Shown: positions 25,393 through 37,077, numbered from the stretch's first letter. The stretch: DNA of 63,414 bases from Herbivorax alkaliphila (GCF_030848475.1 NZ_JAVDDS010000022.1:1-63414), one strand, 5' to 3'. Notes: generated by a model not told the origin, from the letters alone. Program-made: numbers and translations.

Positions 25393-28300
25393 CTACTCAA
25401 TTACTGTACTTATATTTATATCCTTATATCTACTCATTCCTGTTCCTGCCGGTATTAGCTTACCAATAATAACATTTTCCTTTAAGCCTACCAAAGGATC
25501 AACCTTACCTTTTATTGCAGCTTCAGTTAACACTCTTGTTGTCTCTTGGAAAGATGCTGCCGATAAGAATGACTCTGTAGCAAGTGAAGCCTTTGTAATA
25601 CCTAACAAAATTCTTTTTCCTGTTGCAGCCCTCATACCTTCTGCCATTGTTTTTGCATTTTCTTCTTCAAAGTCAAATACATCTACCAAGCTACCTGGAA
25701 GTAAGCTAGTATCTCCTGCATCATCAACTTTGATTTTTCTAAGCATCTGTCTTATAATTACCTCAATGTGTTTGTCACTTATGTCAACACCTTGAAGCCT
25801 GTATACCCTTTGAACTTCTTGAAGAAGATATGCTTCAACTCCACCAATTCCTTTTATTTTTAATATGTCATGAGGATTAACAGAACCTTCTGTAATCTCA
25901 TCTCCAGCTTCAACTACATCTCCTTCAGAAACTTTTAATCTAGAGCCATATGGAATCAAGTAGTTTTTGGACTCTCCTCCTTCTGTTGTAACAACAGCCT
26001 CTCTTTTCTTTTTTGACTCTACTATCTTAACAGTTCCCGGTACCTCAGATATAATTGCAAGACCTTTTGGCTTTCTTGCCTCAAATAATTCCTCAACACG
26101 TGGAAGACCTTGTGTAATATCATCTCCTGCAACTCCACCTGTGTGGAATGTTCTCATAGTAAGCTGGGTACCTGGCTCTCCTATTGATTGTGCAGCAATA
26201 ATTCCTACAGATTCACCTACATTACACTCTTCACCTGTTGCAAGGTTTGCACCATAACATTTTGCACAAACACCATATTCTGAGTGACAAGTCAATAACG
26301 ATCTAATTTTAACTTTTTTGATGTCTGCATCAATAATATTTTTTGCATCCTCATCACTCATAAGTTTGCCTGTTTCAACAATTATTTCACCGGTCTCAGG
26401 GTGAAGAACATGTGAAGCAGGATACCTTCCAACCAATCTTTCTGACAATTCTTCTATTATTTCGTTACCATCCTTAATGTCAGAAATTTCTATGCCTTTT
26501 CTCGTTCCACAATCCACTTCTCTAACTATAACATCCTGACTTACATCAACAAGACGTCTTGTAAGGTAACCTGAATCAGCAGTCCTAAGTGCTGTATCAG
26601 CCAAACCTTTTCTAGCTCCGTGAGTGGATATGAAAAACTCCATAACATTAAGTCCTTCACGGAAATTTGCCTTTATTGGAACCTCAATGGTCTTACCTTG
26701 TGTATCTGCCATAAGCCCCCTCATCCCTGCAAGCTGCTTGATCTGGTTAATGTTACCTCTTGCTCCAGACTGAGACATCATATAAACAGGATTAAATCTG
26801 TCCAAATTATCAATAAGAGCTTGGGTTATACTTTCAGACGCCTCTGTCCATGAAGCTATAACTGAGTTATATCTCTCTTCATCTGAAATAAGTCCCCTCT
26901 TATACTGTTTTATTATTTTTTCAATTCTATCCTCTGTTTCCTGGATATGTTTTGCCTTAACTTCAGGTATTACCATGTCAGATACACTTATAGTAATAGC
27001 ACCTTTTGTCGAATATTTAAATCCTAATGCCTTAATATCATCTAAAAGAACAGCTGTCTTAGTTGCTCCATGAACCTTTATGCTTTTATCAATTATATCT
27101 CGAAGCCCACTTTTTCCTACAAGGAAATTTACTTCAAGATCAAAAGCAGTATCAGTATTTGTTCTGTCTACAAATCCTAAATCCTGTGGAACGGCTTCAT
27201 TAAAAATTAACCTTCCTGCAGTAGCATCAACTATCTTACTTTTAACAACTCCATCAATTAACCTTTCTCTTCTAACTTTAATCTTTGAGTGAAGACCTAT
27301 TTGTCCGCTGTCATATGCCATTACTGCTTCTTCTGGAGAAACAAATATCCTTCCTTCGCCTTTTTCACCGTCCTTTACAATGGTCATATAATAACTTCCT
27401 AAAACCATGTCCTGAGTAGGAACAGCAACAGGTTTTCCGTCCTGTGGCTTTAACAGGTTGGTAGCTGAAAGCATTAAAAACCTTGCTTCTGACTGTGCTT
27501 CAGCTGAAAGAGGCACGTGAACAGCCATCTGGTCACCATCAAAATCTGCATTATACGCAGTACAAACAAGTGGATGAAGTTTTAACGCTCTACCTTCTAC
27601 AAGAACAGGCTCAAATGCCTGAATTCCAAGTCTATGAAGAGTAGGTGCACGATTTAAAAGCACTGGGTGCTCTTTAATTACTTCTTCTAACACGTCCCAA
27701 ACTTCAGTTTTTACTCTTTCCACCATTCTCTTGGCACTTTTAATATTATGAGCCAAACCATCATTAACAAGCTTTTTCATTACAAAAGGCTTAAATAATT
27801 CCAGTGCCATTTCCTTTGGAAGACCACATTGATATATATTTAGTTCAGGTCCTACCACTATAACAGAACGCCCTGAATAGTCAACACGTTTTCCCAACAG
27901 GTTTTGACGAAAACGTCCCTGTTTACCTTTCAACATGTCCGACAAAGACTTAAGAGGTCTGTTACCAGGACCTGTTACTGGTCTTCCTCTTCTTCCATTA
28001 TCAATTAGTGCATCCACAGCTTCCTGGAGCATTCTTTTTTCATTTCGTACAATTATATCTGGAGCACCTAAGTCTAAAAGCCTTTTTAGTCTGTTATTTC
28101 TATTTATAACCCTTCTATAAAGGTCATTAAGATCTGAAGTAGCAAACCTTCCTCCATCTAATTGAACCATCGGTCTCAATTCCGGTGGTATTACCGGAAT
28201 TACATCTAAAATCATCCAATCCGGCCTGTTCTTTGACTGTTTAAAAGCTTCAACAACTTCAAGTCTTTTAATTGTTCTTACACGTTTTTGTCCAGATATC

Positions 28301-28890
28301 TCTTCAAGTTCAATTCTAAGATCCCTTGACAGTTTATCTAAATCTATTTCATCAAGAAGTCGCTTAACAGCTTCTGCACCCATTGATGCCTCAAATTTCA
28401 TACCAAATTTATCCAAGCTGTCTCTGTATTCCTTCTCAGTAAGAATTTGCTTTATTGATAAAGGAGTCTGGCCTGGATCAATAACTACATATGATGCAAA
28501 ATATAATATTTTTTCCAATGACCTAGGAGACATATCCAGTAATAACCCCATTCTGCTAGGAATCCCCTTGAAATACCATATATGAGAAACCGGTGCAGCT
28601 AATTCAATATGCCCCATCCTTTCTCTTCTCACCTTTGAACGAGTTACCTCAACTCCACATCTATCACAGATAATACCTTTATATCTTATTCTTTTATACT
28701 TACCACAGTGGCATTCCCAATCCTTTTGAGGTCCAAATATTCTTTCACAAAACAGACCATCTCTTTCAGGCTTTAATGTTCTATAATTTATGGTCTCAGG
28801 TTTTTTTACTTCTCCCCGTGACCATTCTCTTATCTTTTCTGGAGAAGCCAAACCTATCTTCATTGAATCAAAATTATTTAGTTCAAACAC
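25393..28890 (-). CDS. rpoC: RNA polymerase beta' subunit
   Basis: A 1165-residue beta' subunit of RNA polymerase. The active-site motif [12 protein letters not shown] carries the Mg-binding aspartates. The N-terminal zinc site ([10 protein letters not shown] and CDRCGVEV) and the second zinc site near residue 810 ([16 protein letters not shown]) are visible. The trigger-loop region [19 protein letters not shown] is intact. The start is GTG (MFELNNFDS), preceded by AAGGAG. It follows rpoB by 17 nt. A dispersed repeat lies immediately after the stop. Confidence 0.98.
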   Translation of the reverse strand: MFELNNFDSMKIGLASPEKIREWSRGEVKKPETINYRTLKPERDGLFCERIFGPQKDWECHCGKYKRIRYKGIICDRCGVEVTRSKVRRERMGHIELAAPVSHIWYFKGIPSRMGLLLDMSPRSLEKILYFASYVVIDPGQTPLSIKQILTEKEYRDSLDKFGMKFEASMGAEAVKRLLDEIDLDKLSRDLRIELEEISGQKRVRTIKRLEVVEAFKQSKNRPDWMILDVIPVIPPELRPMVQLDGGRFATSDLNDLYRRVINRNNRLKRLLDLGAPDIIVRNEKRMLQEAVDALIDNGRRGRPVTGPGNRPLKSLSDMLKGKQGRFRQNLLGKRVDYSGRSVIVVGPELNIYQCGLPKEMALELFKPFVMKKLVNDGLAHNIKSAKRMVERVKTEVWDVLEEVIKEHPVLLNRAPTLHRLGIQAFEPVLVEGRALKLHPLVCTAYNADFDGDQMAVHVPLSAEAQSEARFLMLSATNLLKPQDGKPVAVPTQDMVLGSYYMTIVKDGEKGEGRIFVSPEEAVMAYDSGQIGLHSKIKVRRERLIDGVVKSKIVDATAGRLIFNEAVPQDLGFVDRTNTDTAFDLEVNFLVGKSGLRDIIDKSIKVHGATKTAVLLDDIKALGFKYSTKGAITISVSDMVIPEVKAKHIQETEDRIEKIIKQYKRGLISDEERYNSVIASWTEASESITQALIDNLDRFNPVYMMSQSGARGNINQIKQLAGMRGLMADTQGKTIEVPIKANFREGLNVMEFFISTHGARKGLADTALRTADSGYLTRRLVDVSQDVIVREVDCGTRKGIEISDIKDGNEIIEELSERLVGRYPASHVLHPETGEIIVETGKLMSDEDAKNIIDADIKKVKIRSLLTCHSEYGVCAKCYGANLATGEECNVGESVGIIAAQSIGEPGTQLTMRTFHTGGVAGDDITQGLPRVEELFEARKPKGLAIISEVPGTVKIVESKKKREAVVTTEGGESKNYLIPYGSRLKVSEGDVVEAGDEITEGSVNPHDILKIKGIGGVEAYLLQEVQRVYRLQGVDISDKHIEVIIRQMLRKIKVDDAGDTSLLPGSLVDVFDFEEENAKTMAEGMRAATGKRILLGITKASLATESFLSAASFQETTRVLTEAAIKGKVDPLVGLKENVIIGKLIPAGTGMSRYKDINISTVIE

Positions 28891-28907
28891 GGCCCATTCT
28901 CCTTTCT

Positions 28908-31900
28908 TTATAATTCTTCACCATCAAGGCTATCTTCTAAATCATCTTCTGAAAACAAATCTTCATCTAAATTGTTCTCAATAACTTCTTCACTCTTCAT
29001 ACCTTCAGCTACATCTGAAAAGTCCAAATCATCACCGTCTAAGTCGCCTTCTAAGCTGCCTTCTAAGCTGCCTTCTATGCTTTCCTCGCCGGTTTTTTCA
29101 AACTCATTTAAAACAGCCTCGTCTTCTCTTCCCTCTATGTTTACATTTAATTCTTCAAGTTCATCATCTACCGATTCCTTTATTGCTATCTCTTCTTGTT
29201 CTTCAGAGAAAACTTTTACATCAAGGGAAAGACTCTGAAGCTCTTTTATTAAAACTTTAAATGATTCTGGGATTCCAGGTTCAGGTACATTTTCTCCTTT
29301 TACTATAGCTTCATATGTCTTAACTCTTCCGATAACATCATCCGACTTAACTGTAAGTATTTCCTGCAATGTGTATGCAGCACCATAAGCTTCAAGTGCC
29401 CACACTTCCATCTCTCCAAACCTCTGTCCCCCGAACTGTGCCTTACCACCTAAAGGCTGCTGAGTTACAAGTGAATATGGACCAGTTGAACGAGCATGTA
29501 TTTTATCATCAACAAGGTGTGCAAGCTTTAGCACATACATATATCCAACTGTTACTTTGTTTTCTAATGGCTCTCCAGTCCTTCCATCAAACAATACCGT
29601 TTTTCCGTCCTCATTTTGACCTGCTTTTTTTAACGTCTCGATTATATCCATCTCACTGGCACCGTCAAATACAGGAGTTGCCACTTTCCATCCTAAAGCT
29701 TTTGCAGCAAAGCCCAAGTGAACTTCCAACACCTGACCTATATTCATACGTGAAGGAACTCCCAAAGGATTCAATACTATTTCAAGTGGTGTCCCATCCG
29801 GTAAAAACGGCATATCCTCTTCTGGAAGAATTCTTGAAATAACACCCTTATTACCATGTCTTCCAGCCATTTTATCCCCAACAGATATCTTTCTTTTTTG
29901 AGCAATATATACTCTTACAAGTTGATTAACTCCTGGCGATAACTCATCACCATTTTCCCTTGTAAACACCTTTACATCTACAATTATACCTGCTTCACCA
30001 TGGGGTACACGCAAAGATGTATCACGAACTTCTCTTGCCTTTTCTCCAAAAATAGCTCTAAGTAGTCTTTCCTCTGCTGTAAGCTCTGTTTCTCCTTTTG
30101 GTGTAACTTTTCCAACAAGAATATCCCCTGACCTTACCTCAGCTCCAATTCTAATTATTCCTCTTTCGTCTAAGTCTTTTAAAGAATCTTCACTTACATT
30201 TGGTATGTCTCTTGTTATTTCCTCAGGCCCTAATTTTGTATCTCTTGCTTCTGCCTCATATTCTTCAATATGAATAGATGTAAACACATCCTCTTTAACA
30301 AGTTTTTCACTTATCAATATGGCATCTTCATAGTTATATCCTTCCCATGTCATAAAACCTATGAGAACATTCTTTCCTAATGATATCTCACCTTTGTCTG
30401 TTGAAGGACCATCAGCAATCACGTCACCTTTTTCAATCACTTCACCTTTTTCCACAATAGGTCTTTGATTTATACACGTCCCCTGATTAGAGCGCAAATA
30501 CTTCAAAAGTTTGTATTCATCTTTATTTCCATCTTTTCTTCTTATAACTATTTTGCTGGCACTAACTTTTTCAACTACACCAGCATTTCTTGCCAAAACA
30601 ACAACCCCAGAATCTCTTGCTGCCTTGTATTCAATACCTGTTCCTATAATAGGCGAATCTGTCTTTATAAGTGGAACTGCCTGACGTTGCATATTAGCCC
30701 CCATAAGAGCACGGTTAGCATCGTCATTTTCAAGAAAAGGTATTAATGAAGTCGCAACAGAAACTAACTGTTTTGGCGAAACATCCATATAGTCAACTCT
30801 ATTTTTCTCTGTTTCTAAAAATTCCTCTTTATATCTACATATAACTCTTTTATCAGTAAATCTACCTTCTTCATCTAAAGGTTCATTTGCCTGTGCAATA
30901 AGAAATTCATCTTCTTGGTCGGCAGTTAGATAACTTATGTCGTCTGTAACAACAACGTTATCCCTATCAACTTTTCTGTAAGGGGCTTCAATAAAGCCAT
31001 ATTCATTAATTCTTGCATAGGTACTAAGAGAACCTATAAGACCTATATTAGGCCCTTCTGGAGTCTCTATAGGACACATTCTTCCATAGTGAGAGTGGTG
31101 AACGTCACGAACTTCAAATCCTGCCCTTTCTCTACTAAGTCCTCCCGGTCCTAATGCACTAAGTCTTCTTTTGTGAGTCAACTCTGCTAATGGATTAGTC
31201 TGATCCATAAATTGTGACAGCTGACTGCTTCCGAAAAATTCTTTAATCGCCGCCGCAACCGGCCTTATATTTATTAGCGCCTGTGGAGTAACTATATCTA
31301 TATCCTGAATGGTCATTCTTTCCCTTACCACTCTTTCCATTCTAGACAAGCCTATGCGGAATTGATTTTGTAAAAGTTCTCCCACAGAACGAAGTCTTCT
31401 ATTACCCAAGTGATCTATATCATCTGTGTACCCAATTCCATAATCAAGATTAATAACATAATTTATAGATGCAATTATATCCTCTACAGTTATATATTTT
31501 GGAATAAGATCATCAATTTTTTCGTTTAAAGCAGCTTTAAGCTCTTCAACGTTAGAACCATCATTTTCTTTTAATATTGAATCTAATACACTAAGCTTAA
31601 CTTTTTCTGAAATACCAATTTCTTTAGAATCAAAGTTAATGTACTCATTAATGTCAACTGTATCATTACCAATTACTTTAATCTTTTTGCCTTCAACATT
31701 AATATGCACATGATTAATACCTGCATTTTCAATTATCAATGCAGCATCTCTGTCAATCTTTTCTCCTTCAGAAACAATTATTTCACCAGTGTGTGGATTA
31801 ACTATATTTTCGTCTGATATAAAGCCATTTATCCTGCTTGCAATAGAAAGCTTTTTGTTAAACTTAAACCTTCCAAATTTAGCTAAATCATATCTTCTAG

Positions 31901-32681
31901 GGTCGAAAAATAAACTATTTAAAAGCGACCTAGCACTTTCAACTGTAGGTGGCTCACCTGGCCTTAGTCTTTTATAAATTTCCAAAAGACCTTCATCTTC
32001 AGCTTTTGCACCATCCTTTTGTATAGTTGCAATAACTTTTTCGTCTTCGCCTAAAAGTTCTGTAATTTCAAGATCCGTTCCATAACCTAATGCTCTTACA
32101 AGAACAGTAACAGGTAATTTCCTTGTTCTGTCTATTCTAACCGATATTACATCATTAGAATCCATCTCATATTCAAGCCATGCTCCCCTGTTTGGAATAA
32201 CAGTGTTTGAATAAAGTTCTTTACCAGTTTTGTCATATTTCATTGAATAATAAATGCCTGGTGACCTTACCAGCTGACTTACAATAACTCTTTCTGCACC
32301 ATTAATAATAAACGTACCATTCTCAGTCATTAAAGGAAAATCTCCCATAAAGATCTCCTGTTCTTTTACTTCTCCTGTTTCCTTGTTAATTAACCGTACC
32401 TTTACCTTTAAAGGAGCTGAGAATGTAGTATCCCTTTCCTTACATTCCTCTACACTATACTTAGGACTTTCATCTAAGGAGTAATCAACAAACTCCAAAA
32501 TCAAATTTCCTGTATAATCGGTAATAGGAGAAACATCTCTGAAAACTTCTCTTAAACCTTCCTCTAAAAATTGATTGTAGGAATTTTTCTGAATTTCAAT
32601 CAGATTTGGCATGTCAATAACTTCATCAATTTTAGAATAGCTCATTCTGACATTCTTTCCTAATTTCACCGGATGTACCAT
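28908..32681 (-). CDS. rpoB: RNA polymerase beta subunit
   Basis: A 1257-residue beta subunit. The rifampicin-region motif [15 protein letters not shown] and [13 protein letters not shown] are unaltered, as are [17 protein letters not shown] and the C-terminal [25 protein letters not shown] choose the ATG of [10 protein letters not shown], which has GAGGTGAT 5-6 nt upstream. The frame is open 28 codons further, but that part runs into an IS605-end-like repeat. The last 110 residues are strongly acidic and low-complexity, with an in-frame 12-bp repeat giving EGSL units. A strong promoter at 33436-33464 suggests rpoBC can be transcribed separately from rplJL. Confidence 0.98.
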   Translation of the reverse strand: MVHPVKLGKNVRMSYSKIDEVIDMPNLIEIQKNSYNQFLEEGLREVFRDVSPITDYTGNLILEFVDYSLDESPKYSVEECKERDTTFSAPLKVKVRLINKETGEVKEQEIFMGDFPLMTENGTFIINGAERVIVSQLVRSPGIYYSMKYDKTGKELYSNTVIPNRGAWLEYEMDSNDVISVRIDRTRKLPVTVLVRALGYGTDLEITELLGEDEKVIATIQKDGAKAEDEGLLEIYKRLRPGEPPTVESARSLLNSLFFDPRRYDLAKFGRFKFNKKLSIASRINGFISDENIVNPHTGEIIVSEGEKIDRDAALIIENAGINHVHINVEGKKIKVIGNDTVDINEYINFDSKEIGISEKVKLSVLDSILKENDGSNVEELKAALNEKIDDLIPKYITVEDIIASINYVINLDYGIGYTDDIDHLGNRRLRSVGELLQNQFRIGLSRMERVVRERMTIQDIDIVTPQALINIRPVAAAIKEFFGSSQLSQFMDQTNPLAELTHKRRLSALGPGGLSRERAGFEVRDVHHSHYGRMCPIETPEGPNIGLIGSLSTYARINEYGFIEAPYRKVDRDNVVVTDDISYLTADQEDEFLIAQANEPLDEEGRFTDKRVICRYKEEFLETEKNRVDYMDVSPKQLVSVATSLIPFLENDDANRALMGANMQRQAVPLIKTDSPIIGTGIEYKAARDSGVVVLARNAGVVEKVSASKIVIRRKDGNKDEYKLLKYLRSNQGTCINQRPIVEKGEVIEKGDVIADGPSTDKGEISLGKNVLIGFMTWEGYNYEDAILISEKLVKEDVFTSIHIEEYEAEARDTKLGPEEITRDIPNVSEDSLKDLDERGIIRIGAEVRSGDILVGKVTPKGETELTAEERLLRAIFGEKAREVRDTSLRVPHGEAGIIVDVKVFTRENGDELSPGVNQLVRVYIAQKRKISVGDKMAGRHGNKGVISRILPEEDMPFLPDGTPLEIVLNPLGVPSRMNIGQVLEVHLGFAAKALGWKVATPVFDGASEMDIIETLKKAGQNEDGKTVLFDGRTGEPLENKVTVGYMYVLKLAHLVDDKIHARSTGPYSLVTQQPLGGKAQFGGQRFGEMEVWALEAYGAAYTLQEILTVKSDDVIGRVKTYEAIVKGENVPEPGIPESFKVLIKELQSLSLDVKVFSEEQEEIAIKESVDDELEELNVNIEGREDEAVLNEFEKTGEESIEGSLEGSLEGDLDGDDLDFSDVAEGMKSEEVIENNLDEDLFSEDDLEDSLDGEEL
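29041..29083 (-). repeat. 12-bp tandem repeat within the acidic tail of rpoB
   Basis: About three tandem units of GAAGGCAGCTTA-type sequence (minus strand) encode [12 protein letters not shown] in the C-terminal tail. It is a small in-frame microsatellite, likely to vary in copy number. Confidence 0.6.
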
Positions 32682-32721
32682 TAATATCACCTCATATATC
32701 AGACTTTTGTCTTTACAACTG

Positions 32722-32882
32722 CTTGACATTCTCATCTCCCTAAAGGAGAAGGATTCTTGCTTCACAGAGCTATTTAATTCAGCCCTTCCACAAGCATAGT
32801 CGGTATGCCCTACCGAATTCTTAACAAAACCTCGCCTTATATCACCAACCTTAAGGAAAGGTGTCTTACAACGAAGCCGATA
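32722..32882 (-). repeat. IS605/TnpB-right-end-like structured element, copy A, in the rpoB leader
   Basis: On the minus strand the element runs from a CTTAAGG/GGTGATATAAGGCGAGG region through TTCGGTAGGGCATACC and GCTTGTGG to a 3' block (GTGAAGCAAGAATCC, then a TCTCC/GGAGA hairpin with CTTTAG in the loop, then AATGTCAA). This 3' block is typical of clostridial IS200/IS605 right ends, where the omega-RNA scaffold of TnpB lies. No tnpA or tnpB is present. A related copy B starts 190 bp upstream in transcription order. Confidence 0.6.
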
Positions 32883-33073
32883 AAAAATTATGTCTAAACA
32901 TTAACTAAGTCAATGAAACTCAAAACTTTTGAATATATAAATTAATACAAAGCTACCTGACAGTAATAGTTGCTTTATGGAACTTTTATTGTCATAAAAT
33001 CCCAAAATACTAATTACCGCAGAGCTTCATAGTATTTTAAATAAGTACTATTATATCTTTTGTTATGTATTTT

Positions 33074-33220
33074 ACATTCTCTCTTCCCTAAAAGAAGAAA
33101 GACTCTTGCTTCGCAAATGCAGACTCTCCACAAGCGTAGTCAGTATGCCTACCGAATTTTTAACAAAACCTCGCCTTATATCACCAAACTTAAGGAGGTA
33201 TCTTGTGACCAAGCCGATAA
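33074..33220 (-). repeat. IS605/TnpB-right-end-like structured element, copy B, in the rpoB leader
   Basis: It is colinear with copy A over most of its length. The terminal hairpin keeps pairing with a compensated base pair (TCTTC/GAAGA here, TCTCC/GGAGA in copy A), a sign that the RNA structure mattered. Both copies are in the same orientation and lie downstream of the predicted rpoB promoter, so they would be within the rpoBC 5' leader. Confidence 0.6.
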
Positions 33221-33435
33221 CTATATATTTTTTTACATAAAAATATCATTAACAAATATTGTCTTGTTTATTCCCCTGTGATTAAAAAAATCTATTTTAA
33301 GCATCTATAATTGCAAAATTATTAATTAAAATAATTATAAGTTTCAATATAATATTTCAGAATACATTTCATGTTTGTATAATTTTTAGTATCGAAAGAA
33401 AAAGAATCAAATACTGAAATTACACGCAGTATATG

Positions 33436-33464
33436 ATTTTAGCATATGTAATCCAACTTGTCAA
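33436..33464 (-). promoter_or_regulatory. strong sigma-A promoter upstream of rpoB
   Basis: Read on the minus strand: perfect TTGACA, 17 bp, TAAAAT. It follows the rplL terminator hairpin and precedes rpoB by about 750 nt, which implies a long leader holding elements A and B. The rest of the 908-bp spacer shows no gene. Confidence 0.8.
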
Positions 33465-33538
33465 TAACTTTTTTGTTTTTTGTTTTTTACATCCTATATG
33501 CTATTCGGTTTTTATAAATTACTTAAATTTAAAAAGAA

Positions 33539-33569
33539 GAACATCAGACATGTTAAATATCCGATGTTC
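33539..33569 (-). terminator. terminator/attenuator after rplL
   Basis: A GAACATC/GATGTTC stem with further partial pairing is followed on the minus strand by TTCTTTTT, 20 nt after the rplL stop. It separates rplJL from rpoBC, perhaps partially. Confidence 0.75.
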
Positions 33570-33589
33570 TCCTTTATTTAGGTGGGTAA

Positions 33590-33973
33590 TTACTTAACTT
33601 CTACAGTTGCTCCAACATCTTTGAATTTAGCTTCGATTTCAGACGCATCATCTTTAGAAACAGCCTCTTTAACTGTTTTTGGTGCACCGTCAACCATCTC
33701 TTTAGCTTCCTTAAGTCCTAACCCTGTTACTTCTCTAACAACTTTGATTACTTTAATCTTTTGAGAACCTACAGACTTTAATACAACATCAAACTCAGTT
33801 TTTTCTTCTTCTGCAGCTGCACCGCCGCCTGCTGCTGGAGCTGCTGCCACTGCCATAGGAGCTGCAGCTGATACATCAAACTCTTCCTCTAATTCTTTAA
33901 CCAATTCTGACAACTCTAATACTGTCATATTCTTTACTTCTTCCATTAATTTTGTAACTTTTTCACTAGCCAT
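33590..33973 (-). CDS. rplL: 50S ribosomal protein L7/L12
   Basis: A 127-residue stalk protein that recruits translation GTPases. The N-terminal dimerisation helix pair ([27 protein letters not shown]), an Ala/Gly-rich hinge ([19 protein letters not shown]) and the C-terminal globular domain ([27 protein letters not shown]) are all visible. I choose the ATG of MASEKV, 7 nt after GGAGG; five upstream in-frame codons cover that site. It is downstream of rplJ in the standard order, and a terminator follows. Confidence 0.97.
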   Translation of the reverse strand: MASEKVTKLMEEVKNMTVLELSELVKELEEEFDVSAAAPMAVAAAPAAGGGAAAEEEKTEFDVVLKSVGSQKIKVIKVVREVTGLGLKEAKEMVDGAPKTVKEAVSKDDASEIEAKFKDVGATVEVK

Positions 33974-34039
33974 TTTATATACCTCCAAAAATTTTATTTT
34001 TTTACTTTTTACATATTTGTTTTAATCATTAAGCAGCTT

Positions 34040-34585
34040 TTATACATCTGCTTTTTCCTTCTTTTCTACAATTGCATTTAAAGCAACAGCCAATCCTTTT
34101 ATGTTTGCATTTAATACATTTACAAAACCATTCAAAGGTGCATTCATTCCACCTATTGCCTTTGCAATAAGTTCTTCCTTTGAAGGTAAATCTGCAATAG
34201 CTTTTAAATCCTCAGCATTACATATTTTCCCTTCAACTATTCCTGCTTTAAACTGCACTTTTTTATTCTTTTTTGCATATTCAGCTAATATTTTAGCTGG
34301 TGCAACAGGATCTTCCATGCTTATAGCCATAGCTGTAGGACCTTTTAAGTGAGGTTCTAATTCACTCAATCCATTTTCACCCATAGCAAATCTAACTAAA
34401 TTATTTTTTACTACCTTATATTCAACATCTGACTTTCTCAAAGCACTTCTCATTTCTGTGTCCTGCTCAACAGAAACTCCTCTGTAGTCAGCAAATACTA
34501 TGGTTTTTGCCTCTTTAATTTCTTCTGAAAGTTTTTTCACTGCTTCCTTTTTTTGTTGAAGTATTTTTTCACTTGGCACTAACAA
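34040..34585 (-). CDS. rplJ: 50S ribosomal protein L10
   Basis: A 181-residue L10, the base of the L7/L12 stalk. The N-terminal rRNA-binding domain (EEIKEAKTIVFADYRGVSVEQ, VVKNNLVRFAM) and the C-terminal helix that binds L12 dimers are present. The start is either TTG at 34585 or the GTG two codons later (34579); AGGAGG lies 4 nt and 10 nt upstream respectively. The L10 leader lies in the upstream gap, so the gene is likely autoregulated by the L10-L12 complex. Confidence 0.96.
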   Translation of the reverse strand: MLVPSEKILQQKKEAVKKLSEEIKEAKTIVFADYRGVSVEQDTEMRSALRKSDVEYKVVKNNLVRFAMGENGLSELEPHLKGPTAMAISMEDPVAPAKILAEYAKKNKKVQFKAGIVEGKICNAEDLKAIADLPSKEELIAKAIGGMNAPLNGFVNVLNANIKGLAVALNAIVEKKEKADV

Positions 34586-34619
34586 TTCACCTCCTTAATT
34601 AAAAATGCCTATAACATAC

Positions 34620-34742
34620 AAAACCCCTCATATGCACACAGACACAGAGGGGATTAATAATCCATCATATAATATATGAACCTCGGCAGGAAGACAGGTA
34701 AACTTTGCCTTTACATATCCTATTAAATACAACCTGCTGTCT
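34620..34742 (-). ncRNA. L10 leader (ribosomal protein autoregulatory leader) with attenuator
   Basis: In the rplA-rplJ interval the minus strand carries the typical L10-leader pattern: ACAGCAGG, a central AAAGGCAAAG...CCTGTC segment and CCTGCCGAGGTT. Then comes a GC-rich terminator stem (CCCCTC/GAGGGG, 34624-34652) followed by TTTTG. Binding of L10-L12 would favour termination before rplJ. Confidence 0.85.
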
Positions 34743-34781
34743 ATGGCATTATTATGCAATTTTGTTTATGTTTTTTAATCT

Positions 34782-35477
34782 TTAGTCACTCATTTTTTGA
34801 GCATTTACCTTAATACCAGGTCCCATTGTTGAAGTAACAACAACACTCTTTAAATATTGTCCCTTTGCCGCTGAAGGTTTTGCCTTTATAATAGCTCCCA
34901 TTAAAACACGGAAGTTTTCTAAAAGCTTTTCGGTACCAAAAGATACCTTTCCAATAGGACAATGTATAATATTTGTCTTGTCAAGCCTATACTCAATCTT
35001 ACCTGCTTTAACTTCATCAACTGCCTTTGCAACATCCATTGTTACAGTTCCAGCTTTAGGGTTTGGCATCAAGCCTTTAGGTCCTAAAGTTCTACCTAAC
35101 TTACCAACAACCCCCATCATATCAGGAGTAGCTATGACAACATCAAATTCAAACCAATTATCTTTTTGAATTTTAGTTACATACTCATCCACTCCAACAT
35201 AATCTGCACCTGCTGCTTCTGCCTCTTTTGCCTTATCTCCCTTTGCAAATACAAGTACTCTGATTTTTTTACCAGTACCATTAGGAAGTACAACTGCTCC
35301 TCTAACCTGTTGATCCGCATGCCTTGAATCAACACCTAGTCTTATATGAGCTTCCACAGTTTCATCAAATTTTGCCTTAGATGTTTTTTGAGTTAACTCA
35401 ATAGCCTCAGGTGGGTCATATGACTTTAATTTATCTACAAGCTTTGCACTTTCTTGATAATTTTTTCCTCTTTTCAC
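34782..35477 (-). CDS. rplA: 50S ribosomal protein L1
   Basis: A 231-residue L1 that forms the mobile stalk near the ribosomal E site and often represses its own operon. The family motifs [30 protein letters not shown] and the C-terminal [13 protein letters not shown] are intact. Two in-frame GTG codons lie close together at the start. I choose the second ([10 protein letters not shown]), because it is about 10 nt from AAAGGAG while the first is only 1 nt away. It is the third gene of the nusG-rplK-rplA run. Confidence 0.97.
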   Translation of the reverse strand: MKRGKNYQESAKLVDKLKSYDPPEAIELTQKTSKAKFDETVEAHIRLGVDSRHADQQVRGAVVLPNGTGKKIRVLVFAKGDKAKEAEAAGADYVGVDEYVTKIQKDNWFEFDVVIATPDMMGVVGKLGRTLGPKGLMPNPKAGTVTMDVAKAVDEVKAGKIEYRLDKTNIIHCPIGKVSFGTEKLLENFRVLMGAIIKAKPSAAKGQYLKSVVVTSTMGPGIKVNAQKMSD

Positions 35478-35587
35478 TCTTTTCACTCTCCTTTGTGGTA
35501 ATTTTATTCGGAAACTAATGTTCCTCCCACTGTCGAACTTACTTGAAATTTATAAAGAAATTTCAAACTATAGAACCTATTTTAAAA

Positions 35588-36013
35588 TTAGGCTTCTATT
35601 TCTATTCCCATACTTCTAGCAGTTCCAGCAACCATTCTTTCTGCCGCTTCAATATCTGCTGCATTTAAGTCAGGCATTTTAAGTTCAGCTATCTTCCTCA
35701 ATTCCTCTTTTGGTAGAGTTGCAACTTTCTCCCTATTTGGAACACCAGAACCACTATCTATTTTACAAGATTTCTTTATCAACACAGCAGCTGGTGGTGT
35801 TTTTGTAATAAATGAGAAAGACCTATCAGCAAATACTGTTATCACTACAGGAATAACCATCCCTGCCTGTTTTGCAGTTCTTTCATTAAATTCTTTACAA
35901 AATCCCATTATATTGACGCCATGCTGACCTAACGCTGGTCCAACCGGTGGAGCCGGAGTTGCTTTCCCCGCAGGAATTTGAAGTTTTATATAGCCGGTAA
36001 CTTTTTTAGCCAT
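35588..36013 (-). CDS. rplK: 50S ribosomal protein L11
   Basis: A 141-residue L11, the expected length, located in the GTPase-associated centre. The N-terminal [19 protein letters not shown] (the thiopeptide-binding proline-rich helix region) and the C-terminal RNA-binding domain ending [15 protein letters not shown] are clear. ATG is preceded by GGGAGGTGG. It lies between nusG and rplA. Confidence 0.97.
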   Translation of the reverse strand: MAKKVTGYIKLQIPAGKATPAPPVGPALGQHGVNIMGFCKEFNERTAKQAGMVIPVVITVFADRSFSFITKTPPAAVLIKKSCKIDSGSGVPNREKVATLPKEELRKIAELKMPDLNAADIEAAERMVAGTARSMGIEIEA

Positions 36014-36064
36014 ATTATCCACCTCCCAATTTAATTAAACATATTACTATATATCATTATTCCC

Positions 36065-36089
36065 GAAAATTGCTGCTCATGCAGTTTTC
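36065..36089 (-). promoter_or_regulatory. hairpin with asymmetric bulge upstream of rplK
   Basis: GAAAA/TTTTC and CTGC/GCAG stems are separated on one side by a three-base bulge, with a 4-nt loop, in the 158-nt nusG-rplK gap. L1 is known to bind a short asymmetric helix near rplK in other bacteria. That role here is only a suggestion. Confidence 0.3.
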
Positions 36090-36171
36090 CAAGGTATAAC
36101 ACTCAAATTTAATTTATATCTTAACTTTTGCATAGAACAATTTTGTTTTATTGTCCACTTGCAAAAATGCA

Positions 36172-36705
36172 TTACATTTTCTGAATTTGGAAAAGTTCTA
36201 ATTCTACTGGGGTCTCTCGCCCAAACATAGACACAGAAACACGAACTTTTTTCTTTTCCGTATTTATTTCTTCGACTATCCCAATAAAGTTTTCTAAAGG
36301 ACCAGAAATCACTCTTACATTATCACCTGGCTCATAATCAAGTACAGGAGCAAACTCTTCAACTCCCATTGACTTAACTTCTTCATCAGATAGCGGCACA
36401 GGCTTAGAACCTGGACCTACAAAACCAGTAACTCCACGAGTGTTTCTAACAATATACCAAGATTCATCAGACATCATCATTTTGACAAGGACATAACCTG
36501 GAAAAACCTTTTTCAAGGTTGCCTTTTTCTTGCCATCTTTAATCTCAATTTGTTCTTCCATTGGAACAACTACATCTATAATGTAATCCTGCATATTTCT
36601 GTTTTCAACTATTTTTTCAAGGTTTGCTTTTACCTTGTTTTCATATCCAGAATAGGTATGAACAACATACCACTTTCCATTTTCAGGTGCTTCATTATTG
36701 AGCAT
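36172..36705 (-). CDS. nusG: transcription antitermination/termination factor NusG
   Basis: A 177-residue NusG that binds RNA polymerase over the clamp and stabilises pausing or antitermination. The NGN domain is seen at the N terminus (WYVVHTYSGYENKVKANLEKIVE, VFPGYVLVKMMM, RNTRGVTGFVG). The KOW domain is near the C terminus (EPGDNVRVISGPLENFIGIVEEI). ATG follows AAAGGAGG at 12 nt, a little long. It lies between secE and rplK in the standard order. Confidence 0.97.
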   Translation of the reverse strand: MLNNEAPENGKWYVVHTYSGYENKVKANLEKIVENRNMQDYIIDVVVPMEEQIEIKDGKKKATLKKVFPGYVLVKMMMSDESWYIVRNTRGVTGFVGPGSKPVPLSDEEVKSMGVEEFAPVLDYEPGDNVRVISGPLENFIGIVEEINTEKKKVRVSVSMFGRETPVELELFQIQKM

Positions 36706-36786
36706 AATGCCCTGAATCCTCCTTTATTGACTTTAGATATAAGCCGTAATACTATTCATAGCAAATTAAAAACCTGAACTTAGGGC

Positions 36787-37008
36787 TTATGCATAAACAA
36801 GACCTCTTAATATATTAAGACCATAATCCAATCCCCATATAAATGCACCTATTATTAGACACATAATCAATACTGTTAGAGTATTGTTCATAAGTTGGGT
36901 TTTAGTCGGCCATATAACTTTTTTTAACTCGCTTCTAACTTCTTTAAAAAACTTTAAAAAGCGTGCTTTTGTACCTTCAGCTTTTGGTTTTTTTGCATTT
37001 CCAGCCAT
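36787..37008 (-). CDS. secE: preprotein translocase subunit SecE
   Basis: A 73-residue single-TM SecE of the SecYEG channel. The conserved amphipathic helix FFKEVRSELKKVIWPTK precedes a hydrophobic segment of about 25 residues. The start is the ATG of MAGNAKK, about 8 nt after GGAGAG; the ATG three codons upstream is too close to that site. It lies between rpmG and nusG. Confidence 0.95.
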   Translation of the reverse strand: MAGNAKKPKAEGTKARFLKFFKEVRSELKKVIWPTKTQLMNNTLTVLIMCLIIGAFIWGLDYGLNILRGLVYA

Positions 37009-37077
37009 TTTAAACATCTCTCCATTATATTTTTTATTTCACACTACACTAACATTAATCCAAAAATAAGCCAGCTC

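Noticed and set aside
29369-29842. A 157-residue open frame antisense to rpoB
   Set aside because: It lies wholly within a highly conserved gene and has no recognisable domain.
32682-32765. N-terminal extension of RpoB by 28 residues
   Set aside because: The segment is part of the IS605-like repeat; a good ribosome site and conserved start ([10 protein letters not shown]) lie at 32681.
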